From Mycolicibacterium sphagni (GTDB taxonomy: Bacteria; Actinomycetota; Actinomycetes; Mycobacteriales; Mycobacteriaceae), in NCBI RefSeq assembly GCF_002250655.1, contig NZ_NOZR01000022.1, forward strand, positions 1 to 64,000: a DNA stretch of 64,000 bases, written 5' to 3'. Position numbers and translations under genes: made by a program. The notes under the pieces were generated by a model. That model was not told the DNA's origin. It saw only the letters and a list, made by a program, of their open reading frames with translations, and made no database searches. This document shows positions 1 through 6,915 of this stretch, piece after piece; within the stretch, counting starts at the first letter, position 1; each line of letters starts with the position of its first letter.

Positions 1-107
1 AACCTCGGGGTGATGGTCTCCAGCTGCGGGACGGTCTTGGTGGCATTGGCAAGCTGCCGGGCGGCAAGCGCGCCAAGTGCCTGCGATTCGTTCTCGGCCG
101 ACGTCAT
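1..107 (-). CDS. Family 2A encapsulin shell protein (SrpI / MMP-I type), 5' end only
   Basis: Only the first 35 codons are in the window; the gene runs off the left edge. The N-terminus (MTSAENESQALG, then QLANATKTVPQ) matches my recollection of the mycobacterial major membrane protein I / SrpI family, now classed as family 2A encapsulins. These build protein nanocompartments and are usually paired with a cysteine desulfurase cargo and linked to sulfur metabolism. The ATG at 107 is preceded on the minus strand by a strong GGAGGAG ribosome site. It is divergent from the poly-cysteine ORF and the sulfur genes to the right, which fits a shared sulfur role. The cargo gene, if present, lies outside the window. 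The identification rests on a short N-terminal match. Confidence 0.72.
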   Translation of the reverse strand, partial: MTSAENESQALGALAARQLANATKTVPQLETITPR

Positions 108-199
108 CCAGGTCTCCTCCACTTCTCGGGGTGGGGCCAATCATCGTTGCTCTCTCGCGGGCGTGCACAGGTTTGGAAGTCAGCGTGATGCGAACTCGG

Positions 200-237
200 T
201 TACAAGTTTGTCTCCGCCGTGCCGTATGGTATTGGCA
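200..237 (+). promoter_or_regulatory. Promoter of the leaderless poly-cysteine ORF
   Basis: A -10 hexamer TATGGT (225-230) ends six bases before the ATG at 237. That is the spacing expected when transcription starts on the A of the ATG. A weak -35 candidate (TTACAA, 200-205) lies 19 bp upstream. No ribosome-binding site precedes the ATG, which is consistent with a leaderless transcript as is common in mycobacteria. The start site is inferred, not measured. Confidence 0.5.
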
Positions 238-305
238 TGCAACACCACGCACAGCCGCGCTTTGGTTTCACGCGCTGCCTCGACGTGCGTTTCTGTTGTT
301 GTTGA
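237..305 (+). CDS. Leaderless poly-cysteine short ORF (22 codons), candidate cysteine-responsive leader peptide
   Basis: The ORF reads MQHHAQPRFGFTR, then CLDVRFCCC and stop. Three consecutive TGT codons sit immediately before TGA, with a fourth Cys codon six residues earlier. It has no Shine-Dalgarno and a -10 box at leaderless spacing. Mycobacterial leaderless short ORFs with poly-cysteine tracts are known to act as cysteine-responsive attenuators. When charged Cys-tRNA is scarce, the ribosome stalls and the downstream gene is derepressed. Here the downstream gene (397) encodes a protein with no cysteine at all. The peptide itself probably has no function; the act of translating it would be the sensor. 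It is too short for standard gene callers. Confidence 0.72.
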   Translation: MQHHAQPRFGFTRCLDVRFCCC

Positions 306-388
306 TTCTTCTGACGCCGTAATTCCTTGCGCTCAGCCCGCCGCCTTCTTGGCGCGATGGCCTGCGCTCTTCGACGCACTCAGAGAGA
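306..388 (+). promoter_or_regulatory. Candidate attenuator leader between the poly-Cys ORF and the TQXA gene
   Basis: Bases 309-314 (TTCTGA), just past the poly-Cys ORF stop, can pair with 380-385 (TCAGAG) over six base pairs, one of them G-U. The second segment overlaps the weak AGAGAG ribosome site of the gene starting at 397. A ribosome stalled on the Cys codons (294-302) would cover the first segment and free the ribosome site, as expected for attenuation by translation. The pairing is short and was found by eye, so the mechanism is inference. Confidence 0.35.
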
Positions 389-396
389 TCAACCCG

Positions 397-1665
397 ATGC
401 CAACCGTGTCATTGCTCACATCTGCACCCTCGCGTGTGGCCGCCCGCCGGCGCACCCAGCCGGTCGCGGCCACCAACCTTTCGCGGATGACCCGTTACCG
501 CGCCGGCACGTACTCGCACACCGTCGACACCATCGTTTTCACCGACGGCACGTCCGCGCGTACTGACCTGATCCGCCTCAATCCCAACATCGAGGCCTAC
601 TCGCTGGACTTTGCCGGGGTCGCGCCGACCAGGCCGTCGCACTACCGCGCCGACACCTGGTCGGCGGTGCCACATCTGCAGGCCCGTGCCTATGAGGCCG
701 AGGTCGCCTGGATCCTGCGTAACTCCTTCCCGGCGCTCTCGACCACCGAACTCAGCCGTGACCTGCGCGCCGCCGGATATGCACTGGGGTCCCGCAACAT
801 CAACGAGCACGAGGCGATCGCCGGAACCCAGGCCGCCATCTGGTACCTGACCAACGGGCTCGAGCTCGACAACCGTCCGCTGAACATCCCGGCCCGGACC
901 ATCGAGCGCGCTGGGGAGCTGCGCGTCGAGTTCGACGGGGAGCGCCAGCTGGGGGGCTACTCGGCGGATGTCGTCACGCTCGCCGGCGCGGTGCTCACGT
1001 TGCAGAAGTCCCGCGACGGCAAGGTATGGCAGGACGTGGCGGCCTCCAGGGTCACGGTGCCTGCCGGCGGTGGCCGGGTCAGCAAGTCACTGGGTGTGGG
1101 CAGCACGGTCGCCCATCACCGCTACGGCCGCACGGGCGGCGGCTACCCCCACTACCGACTGCTCGTCGACGGTGACGCCACCATCGCCGACGTGAGCTTC
1201 CGGCTTGCCGGCTCGGGTCTGTACCGCAACACCGCACCCGTTGTGCACCTCTACGACTATCTGTTGGCCGGCGCCCGCGCGGCGCGACGCGCTGCCGTCG
1301 CCCCGGCGCTGATCGCATCCGAGGCGGTGGTGGCCCACGGAGACATCGTCGGGCCGTTCCAGCTGGTCACCGCGGACGCCGCGAAGGTCGTGGCCGGCGA
1401 CGGGTACGCGATTGTCGATGCCGACGGCGCCACGATCACGAAAGCGGTTGCGCCGCATCAGCAGTTCTTCCTGCGAGTGGCCTCCGGCGCCGGTGTCACC
1501 ACGCTGACCGTCGAGATCCCTGGCGATCCACGGGGTTTCGGTGGGCGAGTAGTGACCGGGGTGGCCCGCGACGAGGTTGCCGGCACGTTCACCCCACTGG
1601 CCCTGGCGGTTCCGGTCGCCCAGGTGGTCGAATTCGAGATCGAGTGGGCCGGCTCAGATAGCTGA
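397..1665 (+). CDS. TQXA / thioester-domain-like protein, cysteine-free
   Basis: A 422-residue protein. It carries the TQAAIWYLTNG segment typical of TQXA domains, the C-terminal half of Cys-Gln thioester domains of Gram-positive surface proteins. The partner motif, normally Y-C-x-D, reads Y-S-L-D here (TCG codon near 610), so the canonical thioester cannot form. The whole protein has no Cys and only two Met, including the initiator. I chose ATG 397 because the domain begins soon after and a weak AGAGAG precedes it; the frame is open upstream but unlikely to be coding. There is no obvious signal peptide or sortase motif, so its location is unclear. It lies behind a poly-Cys leader, which suggests expression under cysteine limitation. 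Confidence 0.75.
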   Translation: MPTVSLLTSAPSRVAARRRTQPVAATNLSRMTRYRAGTYSHTVDTIVFTDGTSARTDLIRLNPNIEAYSLDFAGVAPTRPSHYRADTWSAVPHLQARAYEAEVAWILRNSFPALSTTELSRDLRAAGYALGSRNINEHEAIAGTQAAIWYLTNGLELDNRPLNIPARTIERAGELRVEFDGERQLGGYSADVVTLAGAVLTLQKSRDGKVWQDVAASRVTVPAGGGRVSKSLGVGSTVAHHRYGRTGGGYPHYRLLVDGDATIADVSFRLAGSGLYRNTAPVVHLYDYLLAGARAARRAAVAPALIASEAVVAHGDIVGPFQLVTADAAKVVAGDGYAIVDADGATITKAVAPHQQFFLRVASGAGVTTLTVEIPGDPRGFGGRVVTGVARDEVAGTFTPLALAVPVAQVVEFEIEWAGSDS

Positions 1666-1688
1666 TTTCAGGGTGTGAGTCCTGGCGG

Positions 1689-2519
1689 TCATGTCGCTTC
1701 GGTCGCCGCGGCTTTGACGGCCCGGCTGACTTCCTGGCGCAGCCGGGTGTATTCGGTGCTGCGACGCAGCTCGTCGGCGTCGACGCCGGTGCGGGGCAGG
1801 TCGACGGAGAGGTCCAGGGCGACCGTGCCGGGCCGGTGGGTCAGCACCACGATGCGCGATCCGAGGAAAGCCGCCTCGTCGGCACTGTGGGTGACGAACA
1901 CCGTGGTCCGTCCCGACTCCGCACTGACTTCGCGGATATCCTCCTGCAGCCGCTCCATGGTCAGCGCGTCCAGCGCGGCGAACGGCTCGTCGAGCAGCAG
2001 CAGCGATGTCTCCGGGCGCTCGGATGCCAGGGCCCGCGCGATCGCAACGCGTTGCTGCTGACCGCCGCTGATCTCCCAGATCTTGCGGTGCGCAATATCT
2101 TTCAATCCGACACGGTGGAGCAGCTCGTCGCGGCGCCGGGCCCGGTGCTCACGGGGAGTGCCGGCGTACTTGAGCGCCAGTTCGACATTGCCACCGACGG
2201 ACCGCCACGGGAACAGCCGGGGCTGCTGGAACACCACACCCGCGGTCTGTCCGGGAACAGGCTGTCGACCCGACACCCTGATCTCACCGTCGCTCGGCGA
2301 CTCGAACCCGGCGATCAGGCGCAACAAGGTGCTCTTGCCGCACCCCGATGCGCCGACCAGGACCAGAAACGAGCCGGGTTCCACGTCGAGATCAACCGGT
2401 CCCAGTGCAGTCGTCGTACCGTAGCGGTGCTCGACACGGCGGATCTGGATGCCGCCGTCGTTGTGCGCCGCCGAGGACGGGGCCACTTCGGATGCGTCCG
2501 CCTTACTGGGTGATGACAT
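1689..2519 (-). CDS. Sulfonate/taurine-type ABC transporter ATP-binding protein
   Basis: A 276-residue nucleotide-binding subunit of an importer of the SsuB/TauB type. Visible motifs in order are Walker A GASGCGKST, Q-loop VVFQQPRLFPW, signature ISGGQQQR, Walker B LLLLDEP and the switch histidine in VTHSADEA. It is last in a three-gene minus-strand operon (permease, binding protein, ATPase) and overlaps the binding-protein gene by 17 bp, implying translational coupling. It contains one Cys (in Walker A) and two Met. Substrate class is inferred from family resemblance and from the neighbouring flavin monooxygenase genes; nitrate or pyrimidine-type relatives cannot be fully excluded. Confidence 0.88.
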   Translation of the reverse strand: MSSPSKADASEVAPSSAAHNDGGIQIRRVEHRYGTTTALGPVDLDVEPGSFLVLVGASGCGKSTLLRLIAGFESPSDGEIRVSGRQPVPGQTAGVVFQQPRLFPWRSVGGNVELALKYAGTPREHRARRRDELLHRVGLKDIAHRKIWEISGGQQQRVAIARALASERPETSLLLLDEPFAALDALTMERLQEDIREVSAESGRTTVFVTHSADEAAFLGSRIVVLTHRPGTVALDLSVDLPRTGVDADELRRSTEYTRLRQEVSRAVKAAATEAT

Positions 2520-3537
2520 CAGGCAAGCCCTGGGTGTAGATGGCGTCCTGGAACGTCTTCAACGGTGCGGCCGAGGGAATCTGCTTCTGGTCGGAGAGGA
2601 ACTGCGACGCGCTTTGCAGGTTGATCGCGATGTTGCCGGGGCTGCCCTGGCTGCCCAGCCACTGCGGGGATGCCACCTCCTGCGGCGTCAGATACACGCC
2701 CTGCCTCAGCTGGCCCTCGACATCGGCTGGCGACAGACCGATTTCGGCGGCGATTGCCTTGGCCGCCGCAGCGGGGTCGTTGTGGATGACGGTCAGTGCC
2801 CTGGCTTCCTGCTTACGCCAGACGTCGACGACCTCGGGGTGGTCCTTGGCGAACGAGTTGGACACCGCGGCCAGATCCAGAGTCGGCTTGCCGTCCTTGG
2901 CCAGCTGCCGGCTGGTGATGAGGTCCTTGCCGGTCTTACGCAGCTGATCCAGGGTCGGCAACCAGGTATAGGCGGCCTCGATGTCACCGCGCTCCCAGGC
3001 CGCCAGGATAGCCTGTGGCTGCAGGTCGATCAGCTGAACGTCGCTGGGCGACAATCCATTCTGAGCCAAGGCGGCGAGCAGACTGTAATGCGCGGTCGAG
3101 GCGAACGGAGTGGCCACCCGCTTACCCCTGAGGTCGGCGATCGAGTTGATACCGCTGCCGTTGCGAGCCACCAGTGCCTCGTTGTCACCGGCCACGTCGA
3201 GCAGGAAGGCGACGCTGTAGGGAATGTTCAGCGGGGCCGAGAGTCCGCGGGCGACCGGGCTGGAGCCCAAGGACCCGAAGTCGAGTTCCTTGGCGATGAA
3301 CGCGGTGTTGACGTCGGCACCGGAGTCGAACTTGACCCACTTGATGTTGTAGTCCGGCAACGCATCTTCCAGCCACCGATTGTTCTTCACGATCAGGTCG
3401 CCGCTGGGGAAGGTCTGGTACCCGATGCGAAGCGTGGGCTTGCCCGCCTCCGACTTGGAGTGATCAACCGAGCAGCCGGCCATGCCGATCACGGTGATGG
3501 CGGCGGCAGCCAGGGTTACGAGCTTCTTCAGGGTCAT
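2503..3537 (-). CDS. Sulfonate/taurine-type ABC transporter substrate-binding lipoprotein
   Basis: A 344-residue periplasmic-binding-like protein of the SsuA/TauA/NMT1 family. It begins with a lipoprotein signal ending in GMAGC, so Cys22 should be lipidated and the protein anchored outside the membrane. The mature part starts with the family-like RIGYQTFPSGDL segment. After the lipidated cysteine I find no Cys and no Met in about 322 residues, which is striking and fits a protein made during sulfur starvation. It overlaps the permease gene by 4 bp (ATGA) and the ATPase gene by 17 bp. The ligand is probably an organosulfonate or related organosulfur compound, by inference. Confidence 0.87.
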   Translation of the reverse strand: MTLKKLVTLAAAAITVIGMAGCSVDHSKSEAGKPTLRIGYQTFPSGDLIVKNNRWLEDALPDYNIKWVKFDSGADVNTAFIAKELDFGSLGSSPVARGLSAPLNIPYSVAFLLDVAGDNEALVARNGSGINSIADLRGKRVATPFASTAHYSLLAALAQNGLSPSDVQLIDLQPQAILAAWERGDIEAAYTWLPTLDQLRKTGKDLITSRQLAKDGKPTLDLAAVSNSFAKDHPEVVDVWRKQEARALTVIHNDPAAAAKAIAAEIGLSPADVEGQLRQGVYLTPQEVASPQWLGSQGSPGNIAINLQSASQFLSDQKQIPSAAPLKTFQDAIYTQGLPDVITQ

Positions 3538-4382
3538 GCCTTTCCTCTCCAGGGGACGGTGCGACGCTCGACAGCGCGCAACAGACCGTCGATCACGAGC
3601 CCCGAGATACCGATCGCGAAAATGCCGACCAGCACCACGGGGGTGTTGTTGTAATTGCTGGCGTCCTTGACCAGGCCGCCGATACCGGGGACGCCGTTGA
3701 ACAACTCGGCGGCGACCACCGAGGAGTACGCCATGCCGTCGGCCAGCCGGATCCCGGTGAACGTCTCGGGAAGTGCTGACGGAATCACGATGTCGCGCAA
3801 GGCATCACGCCGGGACGCGCCCAGTGCCCTGGCCGCCTCGACCAGGCTGACCGGCACGGCCACGACGGCCGCGGTGGTGGCTACCGCGGCAGGCGGCAGA
3901 GCCGCCAGTGCCAGCAGGGTCACCTTCGGTGCCTCGTCAATGCCCAGCCAGATCACCAGCAGGAAGAAGTACGCCAGCGGAGGCAGCGCCCGCAAAAAGG
4001 TCAGCCAGGGCTCCAGCACGCTGCGGACCCACGGGATCGAGCCCATCAATAAGCCGAGCGCGAGGCCGCCGGCCACACCGATGACAACGCCGGCGAAGAC
4101 CCGGCGCAGTGTCATGTACAGGTGTTCCCACAACAGGTAGCCGGCGTAGCCGCGGACACCGTCATGGGTGGTCGACACGTCGATGAACGCTCGCCATACC
4201 GTGCTCGGGTAGGGCACGAAGGTCTGATTCCAGATCCCGCTCGCCGCCGCCAGCTGCCAGACGGTGAAGAACACCAGCAGAGACAACAGGGGAAGAGCGA
4301 CGCGGGCCAACCACCCTGGAAATCTCGTCCCACCGGGCGGACGGGTGGCGTCGGGCGGCGCGACGTCGACGAATACAGACAC
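3534..4382 (-). CDS. Sulfonate/taurine-type ABC transporter permease
   Basis: A roughly 282-residue integral membrane subunit of the SsuC/TauC type (BPD transp 1 fold), with about six hydrophobic segments. The cytoplasmic coupling motif is EAARALGASRRDALRDIVIP, the usual EAA loop. It is first gene of the operon, overlapping the binding-protein gene by ATGA. The frame also opens at a GTG at 4391, but AAAGG overlaps that codon. GTG 4382 has the same AAAGG at a workable distance and is my choice. It has no Cys and four Met. It is divergent from the glutamine-synthetase-like gene across a 172-bp shared promoter region. Confidence 0.88.
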   Translation of the reverse strand: MSVFVDVAPPDATRPPGGTRFPGWLARVALPLLSLLVFFTVWQLAAASGIWNQTFVPYPSTVWRAFIDVSTTHDGVRGYAGYLLWEHLYMTLRRVFAGVVIGVAGGLALGLLMGSIPWVRSVLEPWLTFLRALPPLAYFFLLVIWLGIDEAPKVTLLALAALPPAAVATTAAVVAVPVSLVEAARALGASRRDALRDIVIPSALPETFTGIRLADGMAYSSVVAAELFNGVPGIGGLVKDASNYNNTPVVLVGIFAIGISGLVIDGLLRAVERRTVPWRGKA

Positions 4383-4554
4383 GCGGAACACCTTTGCTTG
4401 CTGTTAACCAGCTGTGAATGTCTACGCTCAGTGCGAGTCGAATTCTCCGCAGGTAGTTGCGCTCACGCCGACGCTAAACCTATCTCCGCTGTGAGCCCGC
4501 GAGGGAGGGTGATGGCCACCCGTCCCAATTCTCACGCCCCAGGAGGCCCTCGCT

Positions 4555-5874
4555 GTGACGCAGGTGGAAGATCCCGAGTCCGAGCTGCTACGCCGCCTGC
4601 ACGACGGCTCGCTGACCGAGATCGAGGTGGCCTGGAGCGACCCCTTCGGCCATGCGGCCGGGAAGCGAATACCCGCAAAGCAATTCATCGACCGCGCCAA
4701 GCACGGCTTCGCATTCTGCGAGGCGGCGCTGGGCTGGAACACCGACGGAACGGTGATCGACGGGCTGCGGCTGACCAACTGGGACGACGGATATCCCGAT
4801 GTGCAGGCCATCCCGGACTTCTCGACGTACAAACCGCTGCCGTGGCGTGCCGGTGTGGGCCACGTGATTTCGGACATCGTGCGCCCGGATGGCTCGCCGT
4901 CGCTGCTCGACCCGCGTGGCGTGCTGCGGCGGGTCATTGCGCGGCTGGCGTCGCTGGGCTTCACCGCGAAGGTCGGCGTCGAGTTCGAGTTCTATCTGCT
5001 GCAGCCGGACGGCTCGCCGATCCAGGAGGAAATCCAGGCCTACTCGCTGCAGAACGCCAACGGCCTGGATCCGCTCCTGTCGGACCTGCACGACACCCTC
5101 GGCGCGTTCACCCGCCTGGAAGGAGTCCAGACCGAGTACGGGCCGGGTCAGGTGGAGACCAACCTGGTGTACACCGACGCGCTTGCCGCCGCTGACGACG
5201 GCGCACGGTTGAAGTACGCCGCCAAAGAGGTTGCGCGCAAGCACGGCAAGGTGGCCAGCTTCATGCCCAAGCCGTTCTCGGAACACTCGGGAAGCTCAGC
5301 GCACTTGCATATTTCGTTGTGGCGCGGCGACGATCCGGCCTTCGCCGCGGCCGGCGGCGAGGAGGGGGAGCTGACTCTGCTGGCGATCGCCGGTCTGCTC
5401 GAACACCTCTCAGCGATCACTGTGTTCGGGGCGCACTCGGTCAACGCCTATCGGCGCTACACCCCGGACTCGTTCGCCCCCGATACCGTGAACTGGAGCC
5501 GGGACAACCGCAGCGCGGCGATCCGGTCGCTGGTGGAGGAGTCGCCGAGTGCGTCGCGTATCGAATTGCGTTCGGGTGCTTCGGATGCCAACCCATACTG
5601 GCTGATCGCCTCGGCGCTGGCCGCGGTGGTGGCGGGGCTGGAAGCCGGACGCCCGCCTGCAGCCGCCGGAAAGGGCAACCTGTACGGCAAGGGCACACCG
5701 TTGCCGGACTCGCTGGGCACTGCGCTGGCGTTGACCGAGCAGGACGACACGATCCTGGAGATCCTGGGCCGGGACTCGGTGCTCGATTTCCTCGCGATCG
5801 CTCGCAGCGAGTGGCAGGCGTACACCGGTCACGTCAGCGACTGGGAGCGCCGACGCTACCTGACCACGTCGTGA
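4555..5874 (+). CDS. Glutamine synthetase family protein (probable gamma-glutamyl-amine ligase)
   Basis: A 439-residue GS-fold ligase. Visible features are the metal-binding GVEFEFYLL segment, the catalytic-domain motif SSAHLHISLW, the glutamate-binding loop around NAYRRYTP, and the ATP/phosphate residues in NRSAAIR and SRIELR. It is divergent from classical GlnA and closer to GS-like enzymes that join glutamate to amines. The GTG start has an AGGAGG site 8 bp upstream. It overlaps the next gene by 4 bp (GTGA), so it belongs with the monooxygenase genes. An attractive but unproven idea is gamma-glutamylation of an amino-sulfonate or other amine released from the imported compound. It contains one Cys and two Met. 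Confidence 0.82.
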   Translation: MTQVEDPESELLRRLHDGSLTEIEVAWSDPFGHAAGKRIPAKQFIDRAKHGFAFCEAALGWNTDGTVIDGLRLTNWDDGYPDVQAIPDFSTYKPLPWRAGVGHVISDIVRPDGSPSLLDPRGVLRRVIARLASLGFTAKVGVEFEFYLLQPDGSPIQEEIQAYSLQNANGLDPLLSDLHDTLGAFTRLEGVQTEYGPGQVETNLVYTDALAAADDGARLKYAAKEVARKHGKVASFMPKPFSEHSGSSAHLHISLWRGDDPAFAAAGGEEGELTLLAIAGLLEHLSAITVFGAHSVNAYRRYTPDSFAPDTVNWSRDNRSAAIRSLVEESPSASRIELRSGASDANPYWLIASALAAVVAGLEAGRPPAAAGKGNLYGKGTPLPDSLGTALALTEQDDTILEILGRDSVLDFLAIARSEWQAYTGHVSDWERRRYLTTS

Positions 5875-6899
5875 GTGGGCCACGCTTCGGGGTGTGGGCC
5901 CCGGTGTACGGCAACCACGGTGCCCGTCTGCACCCCGACGATCTGCCGGACGCCAGCTACCGGCGCACCCGTGATCTGCTGGTGCACGCCGAGAACCGTG
6001 GTTACGACGCGACTTTGGTAGCCCAGCATGTGATCCATCCCAGCGACACCGAAAACGATGTCCTGGAAACCTGGTCCACCCTAGCAGGATTGGCTGAGGC
6101 GACCGAGCGTATCGAGCTGATCGGCGCTATCAAACCGCTGCTGTTCAATCCGCTGGTCTTCGCCAAGGTCGCCGCGAACATCGCCGACATCTCCGGCGGC
6201 CGGTTGTCGATCAACGTAGTCAGCGGCTGGTTCCTGCCCGAACTCGAAGCGCTGGGCATCGATCCGCTGGCCCATGACGATCGCTACGCCTACACCCAGG
6301 AGTGGTTGCAGACCGTTCTGGACCTCTGGAGCGGTCAGCACGTCGACATCGGTGGCCACGGCGGACCACCGGGCAGACAGCAGGCCTTGGTGCGGCCCGT
6401 CCCGAAGCACGTCCCACCGGTATACGTCGGCGGGGAGTCAGAGCCGGGCCGCGCGCTGGGCGCCTCGCACGGCGACGTGTACTTCATCAACGGCAGGCCC
6501 CTTGCCGATACCACCGCGCTGATCGAGGACCTACGGGCGCGGCCTCGCGACCGTGGGCCGTTGCGATTCGGTTTGTCGGCCTTCGTGATTGCGCGCGAGA
6601 CCGAGGCCGAGGCCAAGGCGGAGGAAGCGCACCTGCAGGCGTTGATCGACGCGGAGTCGCGTCCCGAGATCTCCAGCGGTACCGATCCCAACACCGCCAT
6701 GTACAAGGTGCTCGCGGGGACCCAGCGCATCGGCTCCAACGGTGGCACGCTGGCCGGCCTGGTCGGCAGCTACGACCAGGTGATCGAACGGATCGACGCC
6801 TTCCACGCGGCCGGGATCGAGTTGTTCATGCTGCAGTTCCAGCCGATCGAGTCGGAACTGGACCGCTTCGCCGACCACATCATCAGCCATTACCGCTGA
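5871..6899 (+). CDS. LLM-class flavin-dependent monooxygenase (SfnG/SsuD-like)
   Basis: A 342-residue bacterial-luciferase-like TIM-barrel enzyme. Its features are GVWAPVYGN at the N-terminus, LEATERIELIGAIKPLLFNP-like flavin-site segments, the INVVSGW strand and PVYVGGES. These match FMNH2-dependent desulfonating enzymes such as dimethylsulfone monooxygenase SfnG and alkanesulfonate monooxygenase SsuD. The GTG start at 5871 overlaps the previous stop by GTGA; the frame is open further upstream but overlaps that gene. The likely role is releasing sulfite or sulfinate from an organosulfur compound brought in by the neighbouring transporter. No flavin reductase gene is adjacent. It has no Cys and three Met. 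Confidence 0.82.
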   Translation: MSGPRFGVWAPVYGNHGARLHPDDLPDASYRRTRDLLVHAENRGYDATLVAQHVIHPSDTENDVLETWSTLAGLAEATERIELIGAIKPLLFNPLVFAKVAANIADISGGRLSINVVSGWFLPELEALGIDPLAHDDRYAYTQEWLQTVLDLWSGQHVDIGGHGGPPGRQQALVRPVPKHVPPVYVGGESEPGRALGASHGDVYFINGRPLADTTALIEDLRARPRDRGPLRFGLSAFVIARETEAEAKAEEAHLQALIDAESRPEISSGTDPNTAMYKVLAGTQRIGSNGGTLAGLVGSYDQVIERIDAFHAAGIELFMLQFQPIESELDRFADHIISHYR

Positions 6900-6915
6900 A
6901 AGGCTTTCGTCACGT

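Noticed and set aside
10..396. Upstream extension of the TQXA gene frame to position 10
   Set aside because: It overlaps the encapsulin start and the poly-Cys ORF, shows no domain, and a better ATG at 397 begins the family-like region.
4392..4554. A second poly-cysteine leader for the transporter or the GS-like gene
   Set aside because: I read both strands of the gap; there is a short GTG-initiated frame with one Cys codon, but no run of Cys codons.
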